This document shows positions 18,951-28,810 of a DNA stretch of 64,000 nucleotides, one piece after another. Both the position numbers and the translations under genes were made by a program. A model generated the notes under the pieces. It saw only the letters and a list, made by a program, of their open reading frames with translations. It had not been told where the DNA came from and ran no database searches. Numbering within the stretch: the first letter of the stretch is position 1; every line of letters begins with the position of its first letter. The stretch lies in NCBI RefSeq assembly GCF_007752135.1, contig NZ_CP036298.1, positions 1,860,001-1,924,000 on the forward strand. Direction: 5' to 3'. The DNA comes from Aureliella helgolandensis. Lineage in GTDB: Bacteria; Planctomycetota; Planctomycetia; Pirellulales; Pirellulaceae.

Positions 18951-20609
18951 ATGGCTTGTCGATTCACTTCTAGCTATTCCTCATGGATCGGAAACGTTGC
19001 TTGCGCAATGCTGCTCCTGCTTGCTGGGTGCGGCCAGAAGCCCGCGGCACCACATGCGGAACGCATGGCAGCGCCCGAAGCTGGCCAGGAAAACGAAGCT
19101 GGCCAGGAAAACGAAGCTGGCCAGGAAAACGAAGCTGGCCAGGAAAACGAAGCTGGCCAGGAAAACGAAGCTAGCCCAGGCTCGGCCGACAGCTCGACAG
19201 CCAGTCCAGCCTCCCAAGTCACGAGCTTCCCAGCGACCGTAACGGAATTCCCGGAGATGGCGGCGATGCCCATGGAAGCCATGGTGGAAACGCCTCAATC
19301 GCTAGCCCCTGCCCCCTCATTGCCAGCCGGAGCCGTCCGTGAAGCGGGGGCTCAATTCACCACCGTCGAAGTTCTGTATGCCACCGATCGTGCTCGGCGT
19401 GGTAAAGCATTTGCCGAAGTACAAGTTGCTGACCATCAGAGGACGCAAATCGTCTGTTACGCAGTACTAGCATTCTTGGTGGGCTCTGCGTTGTTGAGCT
19501 TTCTTCTGAAGCAATTGCAAACTGGACTGTCACTGCTGTTCGTCAGTGCGGCTGTCGGTTGCATTGCCATCGTGTTCTCCGTCTTTGGTGAGCCACAAGT
19601 CATCAAGCAGGGTGTTGCCTACTCGGGGGAACGGGGGGAACTGGTACGGGGTGTTTGCCAGGTAACCGTCCCAGCCACGCATCGTCCCGGCACAATCGAA
19701 CGCCCCAGCCTGCTTCGTTTTGAACTGCGCGAAGATCAACAGAAGCATATCGTATTAACCGCAGCGACGGAGCTCACGGCAGATACCTTCCGAACTCATC
19801 TGTCGGAGCTGGTCGAATCCTCGCCGAAGCGAGACGTGATGGTTTTCATTCACGGCTACAACGTCGAATTCGAGTCGGCCGTCAGGCGGACTGCGCAAAT
19901 CGCGGTCGACCTGCCTTTCGAGGGAGTTCCGGTTTGTTACAGTTGGCCCAGTCAAGGTTCGTTGCTGGGCTATACCATCGACGAAAACAATGCGGAGTGG
20001 ACGACGGCACATTTAAAACAATTTCTGCTCGAGTTAGTCGAGGAGAGTGGCGCTCAGTCGATCAATGTGATTGCACACAGCATGGGAAACCGCGCGATGA
20101 CACTAGCGATCCAACAGCTCAGTGCGCAGCGATCGCCGGATGCTCCTCCCATGTTCGACCGTGTCGTTTTGGCCGCACCCGATGTTGATGCAGAGCGATT
20201 CTCTCGCGACTTTGCTCCACCTCTCCTCGAAGTTTCCCAGCACGTAACGCTGTATGCGTCTTCCGACGACCGCGCACTACTCGCTTCCAAACGCGTGCAC
20301 GGACATCCGCGGGCTGGCGAAAGCGGCTCGAATCTAACGGTCGTCCCTGGTGTTGAAACCATTGATGTAAGTGGGATCGATCTGAGTCTGTTGGGACACA
20401 GCTACTACGGCGACAGCGAGTCGATGTTGCGTGACCTGTACGGTATTTTCGGAAACCGTCTGCCCGCCGCCCAACGTCATCTCCAAGCCATGCACACCAT
20501 CCAGCAAATGCTGTATTGGCAACTGACGCAGCCCATGCCACCTCACGGGCAGTCTCTCCCACCACAACAAGCCTTCGTATCTCCGTTCCCAGCGGCTCCC
20601 ACACGCTAG
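18951..20609 (+). CDS. DUF900 alpha/beta-hydrolase lipoprotein
   Basis: Product of 552 aa. A lipoprotein signal ends in LLAGC (lipid-modified Cys27). Next comes a disordered linker containing five exact AGQENE repeats, then two hydrophobic segments (about 167-186 and 192-213), then a DUF900 alpha/beta-hydrolase domain: EVLYATDR entry motif, oxyanion region VFIHGYN, nucleophile Ser377 in AHSMGNR, and candidate Asp and His in APDVDAE and LLGHSYY. The two internal membrane segments together with a lipobox are unusual. Probable esterase or lipase of unknown substrate, envelope-bound. An AGG-rich site precedes the ATG. Confidence 0.8.
   Translation: MACRFTSSYSSWIGNVACAMLLLLAGCGQKPAAPHAERMAAPEAGQENEAGQENEAGQENEAGQENEAGQENEASPGSADSSTASPASQVTSFPATVTEFPEMAAMPMEAMVETPQSLAPAPSLPAGAVREAGAQFTTVEVLYATDRARRGKAFAEVQVADHQRTQIVCYAVLAFLVGSALLSFLLKQLQTGLSLLFVSAAVGCIAIVFSVFGEPQVIKQGVAYSGERGELVRGVCQVTVPATHRPGTIERPSLLRFELREDQQKHIVLTAATELTADTFRTHLSELVESSPKRDVMVFIHGYNVEFESAVRRTAQIAVDLPFEGVPVCYSWPSQGSLLGYTIDENNAEWTTAHLKQFLLELVEESGAQSINVIAHSMGNRAMTLAIQQLSAQRSPDAPPMFDRVVLAAPDVDAERFSRDFAPPLLEVSQHVTLYASSDDRALLASKRVHGHPRAGESGSNLTVVPGVETIDVSGIDLSLLGHSYYGDSESMLRDLYGIFGNRLPAAQRHLQAMHTIQQMLYWQLTQPMPPHGQSLPPQQAFVSPFPAAPTR
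19080..19169 (+). repeat. 18-bp coding minisatellite, five exact copies
   Basis: Five identical tandem copies of GCTGGCCAGGAAAACGAA, a multiple of three, encode AGQENE five times inside the linker of the DUF900 lipoprotein. Identity at synonymous positions points to recent slippage or recombination. Confidence 0.95.
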
Positions 20610-20640
20610 CCTACCGTTGCTCGCCAGCCCGCAGGCTAGC
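20605..20640 (+). terminator. hairpin overlapping the stop of the DUF900 gene
   Basis: GCTAGCCT / AGGCTAGC, 8 bp with a 20-nt loop, begins within the last codons. No T-run follows, so termination is uncertain. Confidence 0.35.
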
Positions 20641-21059
20641 TCCAAGTGCTGGCTCAACGCGTCGGGGAATGTCTTGGAGACGCCTTTCGCAGGCATTCTG
20701 GGCACTGGTCCTTCTCGGCCATGCGGTTTGCTGAGCCAATCAACGCAAACCTCCCCAATCGATTACGATAGTATCAGGCCAGTTGTTACAATGGCGGATG
20801 ATCGGATGGATAGCCCTCGCAGATGAACTGCGACTGCTTCAAGGAGCGGAAGCCAAGCTCCATTGAAGTTCTGGGGCTAGGCGGCGAGTGGCAGGTGGCA
20901 GCCCACCCTCGTGCGATTCGCTCGAGTTCGGCTTCGGTGCGCCAACAAGTCTGGCAATAGCGGCAATCGTGCCCCGCTCAAATTCATCGATCGCACGTCC
21001 GGGAACGCTTTCGAGCTCAACCCCATGAAACCTGTTGTCGCTCCTCTTGGATTTTCAGT
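20610..21059. other. intergenic region, nothing recognised
   Basis: About 450 bp before the sulfatase. Short frames on both strands lack coding character. Its right end should contain the sulfatase promoter. No repeat or RNA gene seen apart from the hairpin at its left end. Confidence 0.4.
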
Positions 21060-22715
21060 ATGAAAACTATTCTTCCCTCTCTTGTTCTAATCTGGATCTC
21101 TTGTTGCGCTACGATTGTTCATGCGGCGGAACGCCCCAACATCTTGTTCATCATGTCGGACGATCACACCGCTCAAGCCGTAGGCGCCTATGCCACGCTG
21201 CTTAAAGAACTCGATCCAACGCCGACCATCGACACGCTGGCACGGGAAGGGATCTGCTTTGAGAATGCTTTTTGCACCAACGGAATTTGCACTCCTTCAC
21301 GAGCCTGCATCATTACTGGGCAGTACGACCACATCAACGGGGTCTTTGACCTGAATGGCAATATTGCGCCGGCGAAACAAATGTTGCCAATTCAAATGCG
21401 ACAGGCCGGCTACCAAACTGCCATCATTGGGAAATGGCATTTGAAGACCGAACCCAATTTCGACTACTACAAGGTGCTACCAGGGCAGGGGAGCTACTTT
21501 GACCCTACTTTTCGAGTGCAGGGAGATCAGCCCTGGCCGAAGAACGTGGTCGAGTCTCCGGGGCAGCATTCGTCGGATGCTATTACCGATGCGACACTCG
21601 AATGGTTTCGCGAGACTCGCGATCCTCAACGCCCCTTTTTTCTATGCCATCAATTTAAGGCCCCCCATGACTATTTTGAAAATGCACCGCGCTATCAATC
21701 GTACCTAGCAGATGTCACTATCCCCGAGCCTGATACGCTCTACGACGTGCCGGCTAGCTGGGGCTCCCTAGCGACGCGTGGTGATCAGGACGAACTGCGA
21801 CCTCACATCGGTACTTCAATCGGAACTCGCAATCCTCGCCGATCCTACGCCGTCGATTTGTACGAACGCTATCCCGAGGAGTTTCCGGCTGGCTACAACC
21901 CTCACACATTTTCCGAAGTTGAAACGACACGGCTGGCCTACCAAGCGTATCTCAAGAAGTACCTGCGGTGTGTGAAGGGAGTCGATGACAATTTGAAACG
22001 CATTCTCGACTACCTGAAGGCAGAAGGGCTGTACGACAATACGTTGATTATTTACACCGGCGACCAGGGGTTCTGGTTGGGAGAGAATGATTTTCAGGAC
22101 AAGCGTTGGGCCTACGACCCTTCCCAACGCATGCCCTTGATCGTGCGTTATCTGCCAACTATTCCAGCCGGAATTCGAAGTGATGCCATGGTTGAAAATG
22201 TCGATTTCCCCGCCCTGATGCTGGACTTTGCTGAGGCGGAAGTACCAGCCGACGTGCAAGGGAAATCGTTTCGCGCAATCTGTGAAACAGGCCAGGAGCC
22301 GCCCGAGTGGAAACAAGCGGCCTACTATCGCTACTGGATGCACATGGCTCACCATGACAATCCTGGAGAGATGGCGATTCGCACCAAGACTCACAAACTG
22401 ATCTACTTTTATGGTTGCGACTATGAAGGTGGATCTCCCACACCTCCTGGCTGGGAATTGTACGACTTGACCAAAGACCCACAGGAGCTCGTCAACGTCT
22501 ACCACGATCCTAGTTATGCACCGGTGCGCGATGAGTTGAAGGAACAGTTCGCCGAACTGCGCAGGCAGGTCGGGGACGACGGAACGCACTATCCGAAATG
22601 CGAAGCTGTCGTCCGGCGGTATTGGGATTATGATGAGCAAGATCGGCTGGACGCCGTTGAGATCTCCCATCATTTTAAGGCCCAACGCGAGGCGTCCCTT
22701 AAGCAGGCTCGCTAG
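21060..22715 (+). CDS. type I sulfatase (formylglycine-dependent), secreted
   Basis: Predicted periplasmic or extracellular sulfatase of 551 aa, hydrolysing sulfate esters of (probably algal) polysaccharides. A signal peptide ends at VHAAERP. The active-site consensus is CTPSRACIITGQY, with Cys77 the residue converted to formylglycine. Metal ligands are in IMSDDH near the N-terminus and TGDQGFWLGE in the second half; Lys/His in GKWHLK also fit. Complete length for the family. The next gene, 72 bp downstream, encodes a beta-sandwich protein of a type otherwise seen fused to sulfatases. An anaerobic or FGE-type maturase is not in this window. Confidence 0.92.
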   Translation: MKTILPSLVLIWISCCATIVHAAERPNILFIMSDDHTAQAVGAYATLLKELDPTPTIDTLAREGICFENAFCTNGICTPSRACIITGQYDHINGVFDLNGNIAPAKQMLPIQMRQAGYQTAIIGKWHLKTEPNFDYYKVLPGQGSYFDPTFRVQGDQPWPKNVVESPGQHSSDAITDATLEWFRETRDPQRPFFLCHQFKAPHDYFENAPRYQSYLADVTIPEPDTLYDVPASWGSLATRGDQDELRPHIGTSIGTRNPRRSYAVDLYERYPEEFPAGYNPHTFSEVETTRLAYQAYLKKYLRCVKGVDDNLKRILDYLKAEGLYDNTLIIYTGDQGFWLGENDFQDKRWAYDPSQRMPLIVRYLPTIPAGIRSDAMVENVDFPALMLDFAEAEVPADVQGKSFRAICETGQEPPEWKQAAYYRYWMHMAHHDNPGEMAIRTKTHKLIYFYGCDYEGGSPTPPGWELYDLTKDPQELVNVYHDPSYAPVRDELKEQFAELRRQVGDDGTHYPKCEAVVRRYWDYDEQDRLDAVEISHHFKAQREASLKQAR

Positions 22716-22787
22716 ATTTAGTAGCTGCCGATATTTGCAAACTCCTCACCCTGTTATCGCACCACACTAAACTGCAGGAAGACGACC

Positions 22788-23660
22788 ATGCCAGTTGGGC
22801 AAAATCAAACCAGACCATTGCTTCGAGCTGTTGCCGGATGTTTCGTTGGGATGTGGCTGACCGGGGCAGCTGTGCCCTCTGTCGGGTTCGCTCAGAAGGC
22901 TGCGGCGGGGGTGCCGAGTGAGGCAGAGTCGTTGGAAGACCCTGCCATCTCTGGCGGCACGGTTGCTAGACTGGGGCGAACTCTCTTCCTATCGAGCACT
23001 GCTGGAAAGGAATCGGAGCCGATCACGATTCCGCGAATGTATGCCAGCTTGAGAGCGATGGAGTGGATCACGGCGGTCGACTCGTCCTCCCAAGAAACGA
23101 CTCTCAAGCTTCAGCCCGAGCTCGACAGCTGGATTATCAGCTGGAAGGAACGACCGGCTGGGGCAGAGGCGATTGCCTTGCATTTTGATCAGCGGCCAGT
23201 CCTAGCGTCGGAAGTAAGGCCTATTATTGCCACCGGTGATGGCTCCCTGATGCTGCCCGCACACCGAGCTCGAACGAGCGGCGAAAAAATCCGCTATGAA
23301 CCCCAGACGTTTAAGAATACGGTGGGCTACTGGGTCGGAAAGCAGGATAGTGCGCGTTGGGAGATCTTGATCGTCGAACCAGGAAAGTTCAATGTCGGGA
23401 TTCTTCAAGGATGTGGCGCCGGGCAAGGAGGGAGTCAGGCGAGCTTAAGCCTCCTGCGCAAGGGGGATGACGTCGTTACTCAGGTCGACTTCGAAGTCCT
23501 CGAAACAGGCCACTTCCAGAATTTCCAGTGGCGTCACGTGGGAGTGCTCGAAGTCCTAGAACCGGGCAAGTACCAACTCCAAATTGCACCTCAGAAAATC
23601 CACAAGGCCGCCTTGATGGATGTCCGAGCCGTCCACCTCGTACCCGTGCCAGCGTCTTAA
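22788..23660 (+). CDS. secreted beta-sandwich protein, sulfatase-associated
   Basis: Product of 290 aa with a signal peptide (cleavage near VGFAQKA). The C-terminal 140 residues (NTVGYWVGKQDSARWEI, GILQGCGAGQGG, VLETGHFQNF, LEPGKYQLQI) resemble the carbohydrate-binding-like beta-sandwich domain attached to some planctomycete sulfatases and glycosidases. This is recalled similarity, not a search result. The N-terminal part is unassigned. AGGAAG lies before the ATG. Follows the sulfatase by 72 bp on the same strand, so probably co-transcribed and helping substrate binding. Confidence 0.65.
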   Translation: MPVGQNQTRPLLRAVAGCFVGMWLTGAAVPSVGFAQKAAAGVPSEAESLEDPAISGGTVARLGRTLFLSSTAGKESEPITIPRMYASLRAMEWITAVDSSSQETTLKLQPELDSWIISWKERPAGAEAIALHFDQRPVLASEVRPIIATGDGSLMLPAHRARTSGEKIRYEPQTFKNTVGYWVGKQDSARWEILIVEPGKFNVGILQGCGAGQGGSQASLSLLRKGDDVVTQVDFEVLETGHFQNFQWRHVGVLEVLEPGKYQLQIAPQKIHKAALMDVRAVHLVPVPAS

Positions 23661-24997
23661 AACGGCTTGATTTCATTCGCGATGGAAAAGGCGATTTCCA
23701 TCGCTTGCTCATAGTTCAATCGCGGATCGCAGTGCGTGTTGTATGCGGTGTGAAGGTCGTCCTCGGTTAGGCCGCTGGATCCTCCCACACACTCGGTGAC
23801 GTCTTCACCCGTCAGTTCCAAATGCACACCCCCGAGTCGTGATCCGCAACTGCGGTGCACTGCAAAGGCAGAACGCAGCTCAGCTAAGACATCATCGAAG
23901 CGACGTGTCTTTTGCCCTGACGTTGTCGAAACGGTATTGCCGTGCATCGGATCACAGACCCACAACACTTGGGAGCGGCAATCTTGGATTGCCTCGATCA
24001 GGGCCGGTAAGATCGTTTCCACCTTGCCCTGCCCCACGCGGTGGATCAGGGTAACTCGCCCTGGCTCATTCTCGGGATTTAGGAGCCGCACCAAATCGAC
24101 GACTTCTTCAGGTTTGGCGGTGGGCCCGATCTTGATTCCAATGGGATTGCGAATTCCTCGCAGCATCTCAACATGCGCCCCCGTGATGGATCGGGTGCGT
24201 TCACCAATCCACGGAAAGTGCGTGCCGAGGTTGTACCAACCGGTGCCACGCACGCTTTCCCGCGTCAAGGATTGTTCGTAATCTAGGTGAAGCGCTTCGT
24301 GCGAGGTAAAGAAATCGACTCGCCCTAATTCCGCGATGGGTTTGGCTGAAATGGCATCGATGAACTTGAGCGCATCACCAAGGGAATTCACGAGCTCGCG
24401 ATAACGCTCAAACTCAGGTCGATCCTCGACAAAGGTCAATTTCCAATTTTCGGTGTGATGTAGATCCGCAAATCCCCCTTCGCTCAACGCGCGAATGAAG
24501 TTCAAGGTCAGTGCCGAGCGCTCGTAGCCGCGAAGCAGCAACTGGGGATCATTACGGCGATGGTCCGTGGAGAATGGAGCGCGGTTGATCAAATCACCGC
24601 GGTAGGAAGGGAGCGTTTGACCGTCTCGACTCTCGGTATCGCTCGACCGTGGCTTCGCGTACTGACCGGCAATCCGTCCCAATCGAACAATGCGCTGCCC
24701 CGATCCAAAGATCAGCACCAAACTCATTTGCAACAAGACTTTGAGCTTGCTGGCAATCGACTCTGACTGGCAATCATCGAGCGACTCGGCGCAATCTCCC
24801 CCCTGCAGCAACCAAGCTTCGCCAGCCTGCGCTTTGGCCAATTGCTGTTTGAGGCTGTCGACCTCCCAGCTCGTTACCAAGGGAGGAAGCAGACGCAACG
24901 CCGCCAACACTTCATTCAGCTCTTGAGGGTCGAGATAGCTGGGCTGTTGGCTGGCGGGGCGAGACTTCCAAGAGTCAATATTCCAATTGGCAGGCAT
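23657..24997 (-). CDS. 3-deoxy-7-phosphoheptulonate (DAHP) synthase, class II
   Basis: First enzyme of the shikimate pathway: condenses phosphoenolpyruvate and erythrose 4-phosphate. 446 aa, the usual length of the plant/mycobacterial type II family. Metal ligands are visible: Cys69 in QGGDCAE, His352 in CDPMHGNT, Glu394 in HLELTGEDVTEC and Asp424 in THCDPRLN. Conserved GTHFPWIGERTR and IGIKIGPTA motifs bind substrate. Monocistronic; its stop overlaps the stop of the convergent upstream gene by 4 bp. Confidence 0.95.
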   Translation of the reverse strand: MPANWNIDSWKSRPASQQPSYLDPQELNEVLAALRLLPPLVTSWEVDSLKQQLAKAQAGEAWLLQGGDCAESLDDCQSESIASKLKVLLQMSLVLIFGSGQRIVRLGRIAGQYAKPRSSDTESRDGQTLPSYRGDLINRAPFSTDHRRNDPQLLLRGYERSALTLNFIRALSEGGFADLHHTENWKLTFVEDRPEFERYRELVNSLGDALKFIDAISAKPIAELGRVDFFTSHEALHLDYEQSLTRESVRGTGWYNLGTHFPWIGERTRSITGAHVEMLRGIRNPIGIKIGPTAKPEEVVDLVRLLNPENEPGRVTLIHRVGQGKVETILPALIEAIQDCRSQVLWVCDPMHGNTVSTTSGQKTRRFDDVLAELRSAFAVHRSCGSRLGGVHLELTGEDVTECVGGSSGLTEDDLHTAYNTHCDPRLNYEQAMEIAFSIANEIKPF

Positions 24998-25299
24998 GAA
25001 TTGAGCAATCTGAGCTAAATTAATTGAGTTCTAGAGTGGGTTGTCACTTGCACCCAGGGGAAGGGGCACTTCGTTGCCGCAGGGCACTAAGTTAGTCGGC
25101 GACTTGTTTTTTGGCTAGCGAAACAGGCTGTCAGGATCGAAAAGCAGCTGGGATTGTTCACTTCGCCGCCACCACGCAGACCGAAGGGTATGATTATACT
25201 GTCGCGGGTTTAAATCCGAACCTGCCAATATTCCCACCAATCCGCCGGGCGTCTCCCACGGGTTGTTGCGAACTAGCTAGGACATCAGGAGCATTTGAG
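24998..25299. other. divergent promoter region
   Basis: About 300 bp between the DAHP synthase and S9 peptidase starts. A longer frame of the peptidase extends back to 25111, but its 63 codons are not protein-like and precede the signal peptide. No clear promoter hexamers assigned. Confidence 0.35.
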
Positions 25300-27432
25300 A
25301 TGATTCTTAATCGTCGTTTAATAAGTTGTTTGATCATTGGAGTACTCGTATTGTCGTCTCCCATGGCTGGCGCCGCTGAGCGATTAACCCCTGAGAAAAT
25401 GTGGGATTTGGCTCGGATTGGTGATGCTGCCGTCTCGCCCGACGGACAGACGTTGGCCTACCTGGTGACGCGCTACGATCTGGAGGAGAACGCGGGAACC
25501 GCCAGTTTGGTGCTACAGACGTTAGAGACTGGAGCATCCTCCCAAGCCTCTCAAGTGGCCCGTGCTTTTGAAACCCAGCTCCGCGCGCCGGAGGGACGCA
25601 CCGTATTGAAGGATATCAAGGGCCTGAGCTCTCTAGGCTGGCTCAATCACCCTGGCGGTGCCAAATTGATCTATATCGCTCCCACCGAGGGGGAAGAGGG
25701 GAAGCCTCAAGCTTGGCTACTCGATCCCCAAGGCGGAGAGCCTCAGCAGTTAACCGAGCTGGAAGCGGGCATTGGCAACCTAAAAGCATCACCAGCGGGC
25801 AACGCCATCGCCTTTACCGCTGACGTCAAAATGGATAAGTCGGTGAAGGAGATCTATGCCGATCTCCCCAAAGCGGACGCCCGCATCATCGATGCGCTCC
25901 TCTACCGTCACTGGAATGAGTGGCACGATTATGCTTACAGCCATGTCCATGTGATGCCGATTGACGCGGAGCTCAAGCCGGGCAAAGTCGTCGACCTCAT
26001 GGTTTCACTCAAGGCGGATTGCCCAGTGCCTCCGTTTGGCGGCGCGGAGCAGTTCGAATTCTCGCCCGATGGGCTGGAGCTGGCTCTAACTCTGAAGCTG
26101 GTCAACAATCCTGCGGAGAGTACCGATACCGGTGTCTACTTGACGAGTATCGAGGGGGGAGCGTTAAAGAACATTACCCCAGGCATGCCTGGGTACGATA
26201 TGGAGCCTCGCTATTCGCCCGACGGACGCTACTTGGCATTTCACTCCATGGAACGCCCCGGTTTCGAATCGGATCGCAATCGCATCATGCTCTACGACCG
26301 TCAAGCCAACTCCTTGCGTGAATTGACGGTTGCCCTCGACCAAACCGCGCACAACGCAACCTGGACTTCGGATAGTCAGAGCCTCTATTTTTATAGTGAG
26401 ACGCGTGGTACCACCCAAGTCTTTCAAATCGACGTCGCCACGTCGAGCGTCAAGCAGATTTCAGAGGGGCGATTTGACTTTGCGTTGGTCGCTTCAATTC
26501 CCGGCACTCCCCGGGTGATTGTCCGCCAGCAGAGCATGTTGCGCCCGGTCGAATTGGCGATGATTGACAGCACGACGCGCGCGGTGACGACTATTACGGA
26601 TGTGAATGGAGCGATCTACGCCAACCTTGAACTGCCAAAAGTGGAAGAGCGATTTTTCACGGCGACCGATGGCAAGCAGATTCAGAACTGGGTCATTTTG
26701 CCGCCGGAGTACGACCCCGCCTCGGATAAGCAATGGCCCATGCTAACCTACTGCCAAGGTGGTCCCCAAGGACAGATTGGGCAGTGGTTTTCCTACCGTT
26801 GGAATTTTCACATGATGGCTTCCAAGGGCTACGTCGTACTTGCCGTGAACCGTCGCGGTCTGCCTGGTTTCGGACGTGAATGGAACGATCAGATTAGTGG
26901 TGACTGGGGGGGGCAAGCCATGCAGGATATCTTGGCTTCCACGGACGGCATGTTGGCCGATCCCAAAATCGACCGACAACGGGTCGCCGCGATCGGGGCA
27001 AGTTTTGGTGGATACACCGTCTACTGGCTCATGGGACACGCCGAGAGTCGCTTCAGTGCCATGATTGCACACTGTGGAGTTTACAACCTGGAATCGATGT
27101 ACGGATCGACCGAAGAGCTGTTCTTCGTCAACTGGGATCTGGGCGGCCCTTACTGGCAAAGCCAAGAAATTGCTCAGAAGTACGCCGATTTCTCCCCTCA
27201 CAAGTTTGCGGGCAATTGGAAGACGCCCCTGCTGGTCATCCACGGAGAAAAAGATTTCCGCGTTCCGGTAACCCAAGGAATGGAAGCCTTTACCGCCGCT
27301 CAGGTCCAGGGCGTTCCCAGCCGTTTCCTCTATTTCCCCGAGGAAGGGCACTGGGTCATGTCGCCGCAAAATGGAGTGGTGTGGGGCCGCGTCTTCTTCG
27401 ACTGGCTAGATCGCTATTGCAAGCAGCCTTAA
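25300..27432 (+). CDS. S9 family prolyl oligopeptidase / dipeptidyl-aminopeptidase-like
   Basis: Secreted serine peptidase of 710 aa. The signal peptide (MILNRRLISCLIIGVLV...MAGAAE) and an AGGAG site 8 nt upstream fix the start at 25300. A beta-propeller (about residues 30-410, with repeated SPDGRYLAFHS-type blades) precedes the alpha/beta-hydrolase domain. Triad: Ser568 in GASFGGY, Asp652 in HGEKDFRVPV, His684 in EEGHWV. Complete. Likely degrades peptides in the periplasm. Followed directly by the 202-bp repeat array. Confidence 0.92.
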   Translation: MILNRRLISCLIIGVLVLSSPMAGAAERLTPEKMWDLARIGDAAVSPDGQTLAYLVTRYDLEENAGTASLVLQTLETGASSQASQVARAFETQLRAPEGRTVLKDIKGLSSLGWLNHPGGAKLIYIAPTEGEEGKPQAWLLDPQGGEPQQLTELEAGIGNLKASPAGNAIAFTADVKMDKSVKEIYADLPKADARIIDALLYRHWNEWHDYAYSHVHVMPIDAELKPGKVVDLMVSLKADCPVPPFGGAEQFEFSPDGLELALTLKLVNNPAESTDTGVYLTSIEGGALKNITPGMPGYDMEPRYSPDGRYLAFHSMERPGFESDRNRIMLYDRQANSLRELTVALDQTAHNATWTSDSQSLYFYSETRGTTQVFQIDVATSSVKQISEGRFDFALVASIPGTPRVIVRQQSMLRPVELAMIDSTTRAVTTITDVNGAIYANLELPKVEERFFTATDGKQIQNWVILPPEYDPASDKQWPMLTYCQGGPQGQIGQWFSYRWNFHMMASKGYVVLAVNRRGLPGFGREWNDQISGDWGGQAMQDILASTDGMLADPKIDRQRVAAIGASFGGYTVYWLMGHAESRFSAMIAHCGVYNLESMYGSTEELFFVNWDLGGPYWQSQEIAQKYADFSPHKFAGNWKTPLLVIHGEKDFRVPVTQGMEAFTAAQVQGVPSRFLYFPEEGHWVMSPQNGVVWGRVFFDWLDRYCKQP

Positions 27433-27468
27433 CAGGCGAGCGCCCTGCCTAAAAGTAGCCCGCCCCGC

Positions 27469-28636
27469 CACGCATCGAAATCGTAACCCGCTGCGTGAGC
27501 AAGGACGAGTGGTCACCGCTACAGGACAGCCAGGGGCCCTACCTCCGCACCAATTCGAAGATTCATCCAACATCTTCAGCCGCGCGAACGAGGCGCGAGT
27601 TTCTACTACGACTGTGCGATTCGTCGCGTGGCTTTTATCCTGCAACTGAAAGTGCATCACCATCACCCGGCACGCATCGAAATCGTAACCCGCTGCGTGA
27701 GCAAGGACGAGTGGTCACCGCTACAGGACAGCCAGGGGCCCTACCTCCGCACCAATTCGAAGATTCATCCAACATCTTCAGCCGCGCGAACGAGGCGCGA
27801 GTTTCTACTACGACTGTGCGATTCGTCGCGTGGCTTTTATCCTGCAACTGAAAGTGCATCACCATCACCCGGCACGCATCGAAATCGTAACCCGCTGCGT
27901 GAGCAAGGACGAGTGGTCACCGCTACAGGACAGCCAGGGGCACTACCTCTGCACCAAACCGAAGATTCATCCAACATCTTCAGCCGCGCGAACGAGGCGC
28001 GAGTTTCTACTACGACTGCGCGATTCGTCGCGTGGCTTTTATCCTGCAACTGAAAGTGCATCACCATCACCTGCCACGCATCGAAACCGTAACCCGCTGC
28101 GTGAGCAAGGACGAGCGGTCACCGCTACAGGACAGCCAGGGGCACTACCTCCGCACCAATTCGAAGATTCATCCAACATCTTCAGCCGCGCGAACAAGGC
28201 GCGAGTTTCTACTACGACTGCGCGATTCGTCGCGTGGCTTTTATCCTGCAACTGAAAGTGCATCACCATCACCTGCCACGCATCGAAACCGTAACCCGCT
28301 GCGTGAGCAAGGACGAGTGGTCACCGCTACAGGACAGCCAGGGGCACTACCTCTGCACCAAACCGAAGATTCATCCAACATCTTCAGCCGCGCGAACGAG
28401 GCGCGAGTTTCTACTACGACTGCGCGATTCGTCGCGTGGCTTTTATCCTGCAACTGAAAGTGCATCACCATCACCTGCCACGCATCGAAACCGTAACCCG
28501 CTGCGTGAGCAAGGACGAGTGGTCACCGCTACAGGACAGCCAGGGGCACTACCTCCGCACCAATTCGAAGATTCATCCAACATCCTCAGCCGCGCGAACG
28601 AGGCCCGAGTTTCTACTACGACTGCGCGATTCGTCG
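27469..28636. repeat. 202-bp tandem repeat array, about 5.8 copies
   Basis: Unit starts (CACGCATCGA) are at 27469, 27671, 27873, 28075, 28277 and 28479, exactly 202 bp apart; the sixth copy stops at 28636. Copies 1 and 2 are nearly identical. Copies 3 to 6 alternate between two sequence variants in the middle of the unit. As 202 is not a multiple of three, the 141-codon frames seen in it rotate through the three phases and are judged non-coding. The array fills the space between the S9 peptidase and ketopantoate reductase genes. Confidence 0.95.
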
Positions 28637-28810
28637 ACGACGCTTCTCAGCGGTCTATTGCTTCATTGCGCTTCGAGTTGGCTGGATTGGCTTGGTCCCT
28701 GCTTCTCCTCGCCAGCCGACTCTGCCTCGAGTGTTGACAGCATGCCTGAGATTCGGCGGTGCCATGCACAGCCTGTTGCTGCCCCTGCGAAGATTTGCTG
28801 TGAGGCAACG

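Noticed and set aside
18974-19298. Minus-strand frames with FSWPAS or FVFLAS repeats
   Set aside because: Reverse reading of the 18-bp minisatellite in the DUF900 lipoprotein gene.
21816-22685. 289-codon minus-strand frame
   Set aside because: Lies wholly inside the sulfatase gene, whose active-site and metal motifs are intact.
27469-28636. Possible CRISPR array
   Set aside because: The whole 202-bp unit repeats with no unique spacers, and no cas gene is near.
27495-28737. Series of 118-167 codon frames with His-rich starts
   Set aside because: They are the same repeat unit read again every 202 bp in a rotating phase, with no ribosome site and no start signal outside the repeat.
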